NCBI RefSeq assembly: GCF_007830595.1
Contig: NZ_VLLD01000010.1
From: Treponema_B putidum
GTDB taxonomy: Bacteria > Spirochaetota > Spirochaetia > Treponematales > Treponemataceae
Length of the DNA: 64,000 bases
Direction: 5' to 3' (one strand)
The notes below the pieces were generated by a model. That model did no database searches. It worked only from the letters and a program-made list of their open reading frames with translations, and was not told where the DNA came from. This document shows, one piece after another, positions 53,601-61,070 of the stretch. Every line of letters begins with the position of its first letter. Positions within the stretch are counted from its first letter, which is position 1. The position numbers and the translations under genes were made by a program.

Positions 53601-54091
53601 CTTCTAAAGATAAAGATGAACAAAAAGAATTTACGGCGGCTGAGTTGGGAACTCTTACCCACTCCTTAATAGAAGCTCGTCTTTTAAATAAAGAATTTAT
53701 TTATCCGAAAGGTCATTCCGAAGTTGAAAGAAAAAAGATTTATGCTTGGGCCGATAATTTTTTTAATTCGGATATGTATGTGCTTGCAAAAGAAGCCGAA
53801 AAATTAAAAAGCGAATACGGCTTTTTAACGGATTATGAAGGACAAATTGTAAGCGGACAGATAGACTTACTTTTTAAAAAAGACGGAATAGTCTATGTTG
53901 TAGATTATAAAACCGATGAGATAGAAAACCCCGATGCACACTTAACCCAGCTGAAGATTTATAAAAAAGCTGCCTCCGATCTTGCAAAAACCGAATCGGA
54001 AAATCTTAAAGAAAATTCTGATAAGCCAATCGAGGTTAAAACGTTTATCTTCTACCTGAAAACGGGACATTGTGTTGAGCTTGATACATAG
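50672..54091 (+). CDS. addA: AddA-like UvrD-family helicase with C-terminal nuclease
   Basis: 1139 residues, superfamily 1A. Motif I AAGAGSGKTKVLAAR, Ia LTFTEKAAAEMHKRI, II IMIDEFQDNN, III GDEKQSIYAFRGAD, IV LINYRTEPTL, V TVHKSKGLEFPIVIV, VI RLLYVAATRAESYLI. C-terminal PD-(D/E)XK: ELGTLTHSLIEARLL, GQIDLLFKKDG, YVVDYKTDE. Both activities thus appear intact. Repairs double-strand breaks and degrades foreign linear DNA. GGAG is 12 nt before the ATG. Its last 450 nt are duplicated at 60621-61070. Confidence 0.9.
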   Translation: MNDYIKNIMDSLNENQKTAVSIEKNSVIAAGAGSGKTKVLAARYVYFVVEKAVSVEKIIALTFTEKAAAEMHKRIYNELKKIDHPNAKTAIEKFHLAKISTIDSFCNRIARESCRSFGISPDFNIDNSESEKLAYRIGLDFFLKMRSDKTMQFFLGDNGIDDFVSGLFVKLLNNYVLISKSIDFKKSLEAQIKYHDDEERKTLAECFDVFEFIKENDSLKNFKEEAVSAYSTLTHFPESVKDEAFIKLLLIVDKISKTAKGRGNDTVKEVKEKLKNIYKKLSSIYNFEYSREYLAPFFDMLEGLQKEYVYQKKQRGILTFSDVSQLAVDALINDVDLRNFYKKNTDIIMIDEFQDNNSLQRDLLFLIAEKLERLEKSVPSPQELCPNKLFFVGDEKQSIYAFRGADVSVFRKLADDISDKERLAATRLLINYRTEPTLINLFNTIFSKVFYSEINRPLEKNGFVPPYEAEYVPTETRAPVKGVEPKIEIMFFDEKRFNALEDSSQFLSPVETEAFYLAKRILELYNQGFKIRDGKKTRACSWNDFAVLLRASTKQSTYERVFRNLGIPYRSVQQKGLFNDAPINDIYAMLKIIAYPSDKKTYAQVLHSPFVNMDDDAFAVLLLNFTKAFDVSLAGKLSEKNKDAYLRACDLFVRLNKNVLTMSCSESVTYLWYEEAYRYFLLSDEENHRYMDLYDYLFELACQADIDGLSFSQFVDLLSSHIEKKEMLDDMELPLDDEKDSVQFLTVHKSKGLEFPIVIVPDCGNRGIPEKKEGIIFYNEDMGPVLHSPKAPDLSSKADNLIFDSLRDEANAKLIAEVKRLLYVAATRAESYLIISGAYTHAQNEDSKDSKKDEAKNNDYLSSDSRSLEEIKTLLTLSDKTISFFELLLPALPDKHEDIIFNEILPCKREALFTNSKEQKCERINFEKLFASSKVKEFNLAEKRITTATGLAHEVNKKLKEGYLYSLTSEKDKLPDSSKDKDEQKEFTAAELGTLTHSLIEARLLNKEFIYPKGHSEVERKKIYAWADNFFNSDMYVLAKEAEKLKSEYGFLTDYEGQIVSGQIDLLFKKDGIVYVVDYKTDEIENPDAHLTQLKIYKKAASDLAKTESENLKENSDKPIEVKTFIFYLKTGHCVELDT

Positions 54092-54192
54092 GTAATGTAG
54101 TATTTTAGATAAACAAGAAAAGCCCCTCCCGCTGCAAAAAAGTTTAAACTTTTTGTAGACTTTTTAAAATTTTATGTGATATATTATTATAT
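53642..54192 (+). repeat. Direct repeat copy A (addA 3' end and flank)
   Basis: 551 bp nearly identical to 60621-61188. It covers the last ~150 codons of addA plus ~100 bp past the stop, including the palindrome AAAAAGTTTAAACTTTTT. Offset to copy B is 6979 bp with no indels through the coding part. Confidence 0.95.
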
Positions 54193-54246
54193 GGATGGGC
54201 TTATATTTTGAAAGAAACAAGGCCCAATGGTTAGGCGAAGAATGCT
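54191..54246 (+). pseudogene. Tail fragment of a lost paralogue of the 61203 gene
   Basis: TGGATGGGCTTATATTTTG and AAACAAGGCCCAATGG match 61820-61875 inside the 61203 gene (about 85% by eye). Copy A therefore once continued into a copy of that gene, as copy B still does; ~630 bp have been deleted, with the junction at ATAT/ATGG. Confidence 0.75.
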
Positions 54247-54264
54247 AAAATAATCGACGATTAG

Positions 54265-54293
54265 TTGATTTTTTATATATTTTGGAGTATAAT
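54265..54293 (+). promoter_or_regulatory. Promoter of the RiPP-like locus
   Basis: TTGATT (54265-54270), exactly 17 bp, TATAAT (54288-54293). Nearest ATGs are at 54295 and 54301, so the first short ORF would be leaderless. The precursor gene lies ~370 nt downstream. Confidence 0.75.
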
Positions 54294-54300
54294 AATGAGT

Positions 54301-54423
54301 ATGAGATTGAAATCTTACTTAGGCTTAAAATTCAATTTTTCTCAAAGCTCAAATTTAATGCTGAAAAATATAGAGAAAAATGTTAGCCTAAGTTTACCCC
54401 CCCCCAATTTCTCTATTAAGTAA
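54301..54423 (+). CDS. Short leader ORF containing a C9 tract
   Basis: 40 codons (42 from ATG 54295): MRLKSYLGLKFNFSQSS ... SLSLPPPNFSIK. Starts 7 nt after a consensus -10, so it could be translated leaderless. The nine C at 54397-54405 encode PPP. With 8 C the frame would stay open through 54407-54796 and join in frame to the precursor peptide. Composition beyond the tract is Phe/Tyr/Lys/Asn-rich as expected of AT-rich DNA, so a real fused product is uncertain. 54424-54673 otherwise holds no gene. Confidence 0.4.
   Translation: MRLKSYLGLKFNFSQSSNLMLKNIEKNVSLSLPPPNFSIK
54397..54405 (+). repeat. Homopolymeric C9 tract
   Basis: Nine consecutive C in an otherwise very AT-rich stretch, between the promoter at 54265 and the precursor ORF. 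Such tracts are prone to slipped-strand length change; poly-G/C tracts drive phase variation in T. pallidum. Confidence 0.9.
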
Positions 54424-54673
54424 AATATCTCTAACCGATAGGTTTTTATTTTATTTTTATTCTCATATAAAAAATTCTCTTGACAAAATTAAACTTCAAA
54501 ACAAATTAAAGATTTATACTGCCTGCATATTTTTTACCAACTTTTTTAATTACAAAATTTTTTCTTACTTAATAAATATCTATAATTTTTATAAGGCAAT
54601 TTACTGTCTGCACCCTTTTTGTAAATACAAAATCGATGCAGATAAAATATATAAATTGAAAGGAGGTGAAAAT

Positions 54674-54796
54674 ATGAAATACGAAAAACCTGAAGTTGTT
54701 GCACAAAACAGCAGCAACGGTTCTTTTGCAGCAGGCTGTCCTGCTAATGATAATGGCGGTCCCATTTCCTGCAAAAACTGTGAAAGAACAGAGTAA
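54674..54796 (+). CDS. Candidate RiPP precursor peptide, ranthipeptide-like
   Basis: 40 residues with a strong AAAGGAGG site 7 nt upstream. Leader-like N-terminus MKYEKPEVVAQNSS; core NGSFAAGCPANDNGG then PISCKNCERTE. Cysteines are 22, 33 and 36, and each has an acidic residue four positions later: C22-PAN-D26, C33-KNC-E37, C36-ERT-E40. That is the CX3D/CX3E spacing on which PapB-type radical SAM enzymes build Cys-to-Asp/Glu side-chain thioethers. A radical SAM/SPASM gene follows 588 nt downstream. No GG cleavage site is obvious (the NGG at 27-29 lies inside the core). The modified product is predicted, not shown. Confidence 0.72.
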   Translation: MKYEKPEVVAQNSSNGSFAAGCPANDNGGPISCKNCERTE

Positions 54797-54886
54797 ACTA
54801 TAGGCTTGCATCCTGCTACACTTGTAACACGGATTACAGCGGTAAAAGTTTTTTCTTGTACTTTGAAACAGGAAGTTTTAGCCTTG

Positions 54887-54917
54887 GGGCAGGGCTTAAA
54901 CTTGCCCTAAATTTTTA
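54887..54917 (+). terminator. Candidate partial terminator after the precursor gene
   Basis: GGGCA/TGCCC or AGGGC/GCCCT pairings (54887-54908) followed by AAATTTTTATT. A weak hairpin-plus-T signal that may let most transcripts end after the precursor. Confidence 0.4.
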
Positions 54918-54943
54918 TTAATTATCCTTAAGGAGGGATATCA

Positions 54944-55192
54944 ATGTTTATAGACAAAAATGAATTGAATTTAGGAGATATCAAAAATTTTGATAATGTA
55001 AAAGGTTTACAATGTAGAATTACTATTTTTATTACGCCTATAAGTAATGATGAAAAAGCTCTCACAGCCGGTATCGAAACAAACTTATCCGACAAAATAA
55101 CCGAAAAATTAAGACCGGATATTCTTAATTGCTATAATGATCTTCTTAAAAATGAAATTCGTAATGCCAAAATACATGCAGAAGGGAAGTAA
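54944..55192 (+). CDS. Small protein of the RiPP-like locus, unknown function
   Basis: 82 residues, AAGGAGGG 7 nt before the ATG. Begins MFIDKNELNLGDIKNFDNVKG; soluble, acidic, one segment CRITIFITPISNDEK looks like a beta strand region, then a helical C-terminus ending in RNAKIHAEGK. No known motif. It lies between the precursor and the radical SAM gene, so it may be a precursor-binding or accessory protein. Not a second precursor by appearance: only two Cys, no repeats. Confidence 0.65.
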   Translation: MFIDKNELNLGDIKNFDNVKGLQCRITIFITPISNDEKALTAGIETNLSDKITEKLRPDILNCYNDLLKNEIRNAKIHAEGK

Positions 55193-55277
55193 ATAACCAA
55201 TAATTTGAAACTAAAATATAATAATGCAAAAAAAAGCAAAAATATAAAGATGAAACTCCATTGTAAAAAGGCGGAGT

Positions 55278-55296
55278 CCAGAGGCAGAGCCTCTGG
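55278..55296 (+). other. Perfect 8-bp hairpin
   Basis: CCAGAGGC-AGA-GCCTCTGG, between the 82-residue gene and the larger hairpin at 55321. No T-run follows it directly. Confidence 0.6.
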
Positions 55297-55320
55297 TCGT
55301 GCTTTTTGGAGGTGGGGTCA

Positions 55321-55369
55321 TAGGGGAGGAGGCTTTTTTTGCTCGAAACGAAAAAAGTCTCCTCCCCTA
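55321..55369 (+). promoter_or_regulatory. Long hairpin abutting the maturase ribosome site
   Basis: Arms TAGGGGAGGAG (55321-55331) and CTCCTCCCCTA (55359-55369) are perfectly complementary; T7 and A6 runs inside extend the stem. The 3' arm ends at the first base of AAAGGAG (55369-55375), the maturase Shine-Dalgarno. Also, the 5' arm itself mimics an anti-SD target. It could be an attenuator, an mRNA processing barrier or a translational control. Confidence 0.6.
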
Positions 55370-55383
55370 AAGGAGAAAAAGCA

Positions 55384-56856
55384 ATGTATTACCGTCAAAA
55401 ATTCGACACCTTTATCCGTGACTATGAAGGAGCGGGCTATATTACCAATACGGGAAACTTTTCAGACCGAGTTGTAAACGGGAGCGGTACCGTTTTTTTG
55501 ACGGCTCTTTCCCGCAAACCTCAAACTCTGGAAGAACTTGTTCAAAAAGCGTGTAAAGCCTTTATCGATGTAAGCCCTCAAGACATTATAGAAGATGCAA
55601 GAACTTTTTATGATGAACTTTTTGAAGACGGCTTTTTAACAAGAGGCAGCACTATCGAAGAACTTGACTTAAACGATAAACGCTTTTCATACTCGGCACT
55701 GGAACCTAAAACAATCAAAAAAGATTTTACCCCCATTATTCAGCGGGCTAAAGAAAGTACACAAGATTATTTGGAACGGCATTTTAAGGGGAAACCTCAG
55801 CTTTCAAGGTTTCAAATAGAATTGACCAGCAAGTGTAATGAGAGATGTGTACACTGCTACATTCCTCACGAGTTTAAACTTACCAATATAAAACCGGAAC
55901 TTTATTACAGTGTTTTAAAACAACTCCAAGAAATGAACACCTTGAGCGTAACCCTTTCAGGCGGAGAGCCCATGTGTCATCCCAAATTTAAGGAGTTTTT
56001 GCAGGCAGCAAAGGACTATGATTTTTCGGTAAATGTTCTTTCAAACCTAACTCTTGTCGATGACGAAATTATTAACATAATGAAAAACTCCCGCCTTTCA
56101 AGTGTGCAAGTTTCTCTTTATAGTATGAATCCCGACCACCATGATGAAATTACGCAGCTTAAAGGTTCTTTTGAAAAAACAAAAAATGCTATTTTAAGAC
56201 TCATCGAAAACGATATTCCCTTACAGATAAGCTGCCCCACAATGAAGCAAAATAAAAACGACTATGGTGAAGTTATGCGTTGGGCTCATGAACACAAGGT
56301 TCGTGCAGTTACCGATTATATTATGATGGCTCGATATGACCATACCACAGGCAACCTTGATAACCGCTTAAATTTATGTGAGGTCGAAAAAATTATCCGC
56401 GATATTTTGGCTGATGATATTGACTATCAGGCTGAATTATTAAAGCCCGATTTTGACCAAAGAATAAAAGACCTGACAAACGATCCTGACGGAATTGTCT
56501 GCGGCGTAGGTATTTCCTCCGCCTGTATGGTAGCAAACGGAAATGTCTATCCTTGTGCAGGCTGGCAGGATTATATTTGCGGTAACCTTTACGAAAAATC
56601 CTTAAAAGATATTTGGTACAATTCCGAAAAAATGAATTTTCTGCGAAATATCCGAAACAAGGATTTTCCCGAATGCGGCTCTTGTGAGGATAAACCATTT
56701 TGCGGTATGTGCATGGTACGCAATGCAAACGAAAATCCTGAAGGCGATCCTTTTAAAATAAACAAGCACTTTTGTAAGGTTGCAGCCTTAAATAAACGAA
56801 TTGTTTACGATTGGAGAAAAGAACACGGTGCTTTGCAAGAGGTAAAAAACATATGA
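55384..56856 (+). CDS. Radical SAM/SPASM peptide maturase with PqqD-like N-terminal domain
   Basis: 490 residues. ~1-90 resembles a PqqD-type RiPP recognition element (GSGTVFLTALSRKPQTLEEL ... FYDELFEDGFLTRG). Radical SAM core: C151-NER-C155-VH-C158 for the [4Fe-4S]/SAM cluster, and LSGGEPMCHP (GGE motif). C-terminal SPASM cysteines for auxiliary clusters: VCGVGISSACMVANGNVYPC, DYICGNLY, ECGSCEDKPFCGMC and HFCKVA. Start at ATG 55384 has AAAGGAG; TTG 55339 lies in the hairpin. The stop overlaps the next start (ATGA). It probably installs thioether links in the 40-residue peptide. Confidence 0.87.
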   Translation: MYYRQKFDTFIRDYEGAGYITNTGNFSDRVVNGSGTVFLTALSRKPQTLEELVQKACKAFIDVSPQDIIEDARTFYDELFEDGFLTRGSTIEELDLNDKRFSYSALEPKTIKKDFTPIIQRAKESTQDYLERHFKGKPQLSRFQIELTSKCNERCVHCYIPHEFKLTNIKPELYYSVLKQLQEMNTLSVTLSGGEPMCHPKFKEFLQAAKDYDFSVNVLSNLTLVDDEIINIMKNSRLSSVQVSLYSMNPDHHDEITQLKGSFEKTKNAILRLIENDIPLQISCPTMKQNKNDYGEVMRWAHEHKVRAVTDYIMMARYDHTTGNLDNRLNLCEVEKIIRDILADDIDYQAELLKPDFDQRIKDLTNDPDGIVCGVGISSACMVANGNVYPCAGWQDYICGNLYEKSLKDIWYNSEKMNFLRNIRNKDFPECGSCEDKPFCGMCMVRNANENPEGDPFKINKHFCKVAALNKRIVYDWRKEHGALQEVKNI

Positions 56857-57569
56857 AAAAAGAAATATTCGATAATCACATTCATATAGGACGCTTTTAT
56901 GATATTTATTATGACTCAAAAACTGTTTTTACTGCTTTACGGCAGGCAGGAGTTTACGGATGTTTTTATTCTTCTACTACTTCAGGTGAAACGGTGGACT
57001 CAAAAGACACAGCCTTACAGCTCTATCAAAAAATCAAAGAAGAAATTATTGATGCACAAAAAACAGCGGCTTCTCTTAATCTTAACTCTTGTCCTTTATA
57101 TTGGATTATTCCTTTGGTACACCGCTTTTTACCTGAGCTTACGCTTGAAAAAGCGATGAGTGAAGCTCCATATAAAGGGTTTAAACTTCATCCGCGTGCA
57201 AATATTTGGGATATTTCGGAGCCCTTTACAAGAGCTCTTGCAGAATCGGCATTTATCTATGCCGATAAAAAAAAGCTGCCGATTTTAATTCATACAGGTT
57301 ATGACCACGACAGAGCAGATCTCTTTGAGCCTTTTTTCCGGCTTTGTATAAACGGAAAAATTATCCTTGCGCATTGCCGCCCATTGGATACTACACTGAG
57401 GTTATTAGCTGAGTATGATAATGTTTTTTGCGACACCGCATTTGTTCCGCCGGAAATCGTTAAACAAATTAATGAAGCAGGATTTAAGAGTAAAGTTTTA
57501 TTCGGTTCGGACTTTCCGATTACCGATTACTTTAATAATAATCGACATTATAAACTATTAAGGAGTTAA
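56853..57569 (+). CDS. Amidohydrolase-family metal-dependent hydrolase
   Basis: 238 residues, start coupled to the radical SAM gene (ATGA). Metal-site pattern of amidohydrolase-2 enzymes: His9-x-His11 (DNHIHIG), GFKLHPR, LIHTGYDHD, ILAHCRP and the final Asp in LFGSDFPITD. Substrate unknown. Family members hydrolyse or decarboxylate cyclic amides and acids. An amidohydrolase co-translated with a RiPP maturase could act on the peptide or its product, but that is inferred from position. Confidence 0.78.
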   Translation: MKKEIFDNHIHIGRFYDIYYDSKTVFTALRQAGVYGCFYSSTTSGETVDSKDTALQLYQKIKEEIIDAQKTAASLNLNSCPLYWIIPLVHRFLPELTLEKAMSEAPYKGFKLHPRANIWDISEPFTRALAESAFIYADKKKLPILIHTGYDHDRADLFEPFFRLCINGKIILAHCRPLDTTLRLLAEYDNVFCDTAFVPPEIVKQINEAGFKSKVLFGSDFPITDYFNNNRHYKLLRS

Positions 57570-57571
57570 AA

Positions 57572-60349
57572 ATGGGAAAGAGATTTACCGAAAAAGGTTT
57601 CTACTTTGAGGATGCCGAAAAAACAATTCTTGTCGGCTGTAGCAATGAGATAGCGGGGATATTAAAAATTCCTGCAACGACAGTAACCATAGGAGAAGAA
57701 GCCTTTACTGAAAACAGAGCTATAACGGATATTGATTTTTCCGCCTGCACAAATTTAAAAACTATTGAAATGGGAGCATTTTCTTATTGTCAAGAATTGA
57801 TAAAACTGGACTTTTCAAGCTGTACAAGCCTTTTATCTCTCGACGAAGCGGCTTTTTTTGAATGTCCCAGTTTGACGGAAGTGATCTTTCCTTCAAGTCT
57901 TATCGAAATAGGTGAAAAAACATTTTATGCTTGCAATAATTTGACTAAGTTAAAATTTCCACCTAACCTTAAAACAATCGGGCAGCAAGCCTTTGACGAC
58001 TGTAAAAATATTACATATCTAGATCTTTCTGCATGTGTCAGTCTTGATAAAATAAGCACGGCAGCTTTTCGAGGATGTACACAGGCCACAGTAAAAATGC
58101 CTGCATCTATAGGAACGATAGAAACATGCGCATTAGGAGAAGTATCGGATAATGACGATAACTTACTGTGCTACTCGGTAACCGTTCCGAACTATAAAGT
58201 ATGCAAAAAAGTTATGATATCATCTTATCCTTTGTACAGGATTACTGTTGAAAACAGAATTATCGAAAACGGTCTATGCTTTGCAGATGCAGAAAAAACA
58301 ATTCTTATAGGCGAAGAGGATATGCAAAATGGAATAGTAAAAATTCCGGAAACGGTGGTAACTATAGGTGCCCAAGCTTTTGCATGGAACGAAGATATAA
58401 CCGGTATAGATTTTTCAGGTTGTAGGAAATTAGATAATATTGAATCCAGTGCTTTTTGTCGTTGCACGGGCTTAGTTCATCTGGATTTTTCGGGTTGTAT
58501 AAATCTGGGACATATCTTTTATGCAGCCTTTTACGGATGCACAGGATTAAAAAGTTTAAACCTTTCAGACACCAAATATTTTGCAGCAATAAAAGGCAAT
58601 GCTTTTGAAGGTTGTACGGCTTTGGAGGAGATTGATCTTCCTTCTTCAATTATCGAAATCGATGAAGAAGCTTTTAAGGGCTGCACGAGTTTAAAAAAGT
58701 TTGACCTTTCAAAGTATACGCACCTTGAAATTATAGGAGCCGGTGCTTTTGAAGGCTGTACGAGTTTGACGGAAATCATCTTTCCTACGACTTCGACTTT
58801 TGCACTTGCCAAAATAGGAAAAGGAGCCTTTAAAGACTGTACAAGCTTAACAAGGCTGGACCTTTCGGAGTATATTAACTTTCCTACTATCGAGGACAGT
58901 ACTTTTCAAGGCTGCATTGGCTTGAAGGAAGCACTTCTTCCACCCAATCTTATTTCGATCGGTAACAAAGCTTTTAGAGGCTGCACCGGTTTAAGAAAAA
59001 TGGATCTTTCAGCTTATCCTAGACTTACAGGCATCGGCTCTAGTGCATTTTACGAGTGTAGAGGCCTGACGGAAATCTCCTTACCTTCAGATATAACTTT
59101 CATCGATAGCTACACTTTTTCAAATTGTTCCAGTTTGACAAGTCTGGACCTTTCAGGTTATAAAAAGATCAAAAGTATCAGAGAGGGAGCGTTTAGCAGC
59201 TGCGAAGGCTTAACGGAACTCATATTTCCTCCGAATCTAAATCATATAGATGAGAGGGCTTTCGCCATGTGCGAAAATATCACCGAGCTTGTATTTCCTA
59301 AAACTCTTTTGACAATCGGTAGAGTGGCTTTTGAGTTTTGTAGTAATTTACTTAGTGCTGACCTTTCCGCATGCGACATGCTTGAAAAAATACGCGGAGG
59401 CGCTTTCGGCTATTGTGAAAATGCCAATATAAAACTGCCTGCAAAGATAGGAAAGATAGAAGAGAACGCATTCAGCTATCCCAATGGAGCGTGCTGCAAA
59501 AATGTAACCGTACCCAATTTTGAAGTGTATAGAAAAGTTGTTGCGTCTAATTATCACAAAGATAAAATTATCGGTGAAGGCGGGCTTGCTGTAGAAAACG
59601 GTTTTCTTTTTTTGGATGCCGAAAAAACTACTCTTATCGGCAGCGATGGTACTCAATCCGGTACATTAAGAATTCCCGCAACGGTAACAACCATTGAAGA
59701 GGCAGCCTTCAAAGGAATGGAAAATATATCTGAAATAGACTTTTTTGCTTGTAAAGGGCTTAAAAGCATAAAGAAAGAAGCCTTTCAAGACTGCGAAAAT
59801 ATAAGCGGTACGCTTATGTTTCCTGCCGGTCTGGAAGAATTAGGAGAAGATGCTTTCCGTAACTGTCAGATAATAGATGCTTTGGATTTTTCCGCATGTA
59901 CAAACCTTAAATGCATAGGGGAACAGGCTTTTTTGAATTGTAGATTTCTAACGAAAGTAAACTTTTCGGGTTGTGCAAAACTGGAGACTATCGGATGGTC
60001 AAGTTTTTTTCGCTGTCATGGTCTTAAAAAAACGGATTTTTCAGGCTGCACAAGTCTTATAGAGATCAAAAGCAATACTTTTGAAGACTGTTACAATCTA
60101 TTGTCTGTTGATCTTTCAGAATGCACAAACCTTACAAATATAAGTTCTGAAGCTTTTTTTGGATGTACAAAGGCAAAGATAAAGTTGCCTGCTTCGATAG
60201 AAAAAATAGCCCATAATGCTTTTAACTGTAAAAGGTCGTGGTGTAAAAAGATAATAGTTCCTACCAAAGATGTATATGAAAAGGTTGCAGCATTAAAGTA
60301 TCCTTTGGAAAGGATTGTCTGTGAGGGCTTCGTTATAGAAGAAGAATAA
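57572..60349 (+). CDS. BspA-like leucine-rich-repeat protein without signal peptide
   Basis: 925 residues of LRR_5 (BspA/TpLRR) repeats: AFxGCTSLxxLDLSxC-type units run the whole length. There are three super-modules, each opening with a DAEKTILIG-like line: FEDAEKTILVG (~residue 13), FADAEKTILIG (~232) and FLDAEKTTLIG (~680). The N-terminus MGKRFTEKGFYFEDAEK has no signal peptide or lipobox, unlike secreted BspA. AAGGAG lies inside the previous gene's end, so it is the last gene of the RiPP-like operon. Role unknown; cytoplasmic binding or non-classical export are both possible. Confidence 0.85.
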   Translation: MGKRFTEKGFYFEDAEKTILVGCSNEIAGILKIPATTVTIGEEAFTENRAITDIDFSACTNLKTIEMGAFSYCQELIKLDFSSCTSLLSLDEAAFFECPSLTEVIFPSSLIEIGEKTFYACNNLTKLKFPPNLKTIGQQAFDDCKNITYLDLSACVSLDKISTAAFRGCTQATVKMPASIGTIETCALGEVSDNDDNLLCYSVTVPNYKVCKKVMISSYPLYRITVENRIIENGLCFADAEKTILIGEEDMQNGIVKIPETVVTIGAQAFAWNEDITGIDFSGCRKLDNIESSAFCRCTGLVHLDFSGCINLGHIFYAAFYGCTGLKSLNLSDTKYFAAIKGNAFEGCTALEEIDLPSSIIEIDEEAFKGCTSLKKFDLSKYTHLEIIGAGAFEGCTSLTEIIFPTTSTFALAKIGKGAFKDCTSLTRLDLSEYINFPTIEDSTFQGCIGLKEALLPPNLISIGNKAFRGCTGLRKMDLSAYPRLTGIGSSAFYECRGLTEISLPSDITFIDSYTFSNCSSLTSLDLSGYKKIKSIREGAFSSCEGLTELIFPPNLNHIDERAFAMCENITELVFPKTLLTIGRVAFEFCSNLLSADLSACDMLEKIRGGAFGYCENANIKLPAKIGKIEENAFSYPNGACCKNVTVPNFEVYRKVVASNYHKDKIIGEGGLAVENGFLFLDAEKTTLIGSDGTQSGTLRIPATVTTIEEAAFKGMENISEIDFFACKGLKSIKKEAFQDCENISGTLMFPAGLEELGEDAFRNCQIIDALDFSACTNLKCIGEQAFLNCRFLTKVNFSGCAKLETIGWSSFFRCHGLKKTDFSGCTSLIEIKSNTFEDCYNLLSVDLSECTNLTNISSEAFFGCTKAKIKLPASIEKIAHNAFNCKRSWCKKIIVPTKDVYEKVAALKYPLERIVCEGFVIEEE

Positions 60350-60400
60350 CAAATTGTATTTTGCTTATCGGGGAATGGCGTAGAGCGTTTCGGTTTTTCT

Positions 60401-60620
60401 TTAAATACCAACAGCTTTCCACTCTTTTATTGTTCTTTTCCGCTCGTCAAAGCTCGCTCCGATAAGCATAATCGGTTTTCCGCATGAGGCGTATTTACCC
60501 GCATAGTTCTTCTCTTTTATCTGTGCGATTGCTTCATCCGGGCTCCCTTTTGCGCCGAGCTTAAATTCAAAAATATAAACGGCCGTTTCAGTCTGTACAA
60601 TGCAATCCAATACGCCTGCC
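60401..60620 (-). pseudogene. C-terminal fragment of an AAA-ATPase/PD-(D/E)XK nuclease protein
   Basis: LDCIVQTETAVYIFEFKLG ... DEAIAQIKEKNYAGKYASCGKPIMLIG is the C-terminal PD-(D/E)XK module of large AAA_ATPase-like/PDDEXK_9 proteins common in Treponema and Bacteroidetes (full length ~500 aa). Only ~73 residues remain: the upstream part is cut off exactly where repeat copy B begins. This shows that arrival or duplication of copy B broke the gene. Confidence 0.75.
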
Positions 60621-61070
60621 GAGTTGGGAACTCTTACCCATGCCATAATAGAAGCCCGTCTTTTAAATAAAGAATTTATTTATCCTAAAGGTCATTCCGA
60701 AGTTGAAAGAAAAAAGATTTATGCTTGGGCCGATAATTTTTTTAATTCGGATATGTATGCGCTTGCAAAAGAAGCCGAAAAATTAAAAAGCGAATACGGT
60801 TTTTTAACGGATTATGAAGGACAAATTGTAAGCGGGCAGATAGACTTACTTTTTAAGAAAGGCGGAATAGTTTATGTTGTCGATTATAAAACCGACGAAA
60901 TAGAAAACCCTGAAGTACACTTGCCCCAGCTGAAGATTTATAAAAAAGCTGCCTCCGATCTTGCAAAAACCGAATCGGAAAATCTTAAAGAAAATCCGGA
61001 TAAGCCAATCGAGGTTAAGACATTTATCTTCTACCTGAAAACGGGACATTGTGTTGAGCTTGATACATAG
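60621..61070 (+). pseudogene. Duplicated 3' end of addA
   Basis: In-frame copy of the AddA nuclease domain (ELGTLTHAIIEARLL, GQIDLLFKKGG, YVVDYKTDE) ending at the same stop. There is no helicase part, no natural start or ribosome site. The nuclease residues are kept, but it is unlikely to be expressed as a functional protein. It begins at the junction with the broken nuclease gene. Confidence 0.88.

Noticed and set aside
55205..55477. 90-codon frame overlapping the hairpin and the start of the maturase gene
   Set aside because: Translation of hairpin sequence and out-of-frame maturase; the radical SAM frame has the ribosome site and the family match.
60600..61070. Possible new gene formed by fusion at the repeat B junction
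   Set aside because: The few codons before the addA-derived part come from the antisense of the broken nuclease gene; no ribosome site, so treated as a duplicated 3' fragment.
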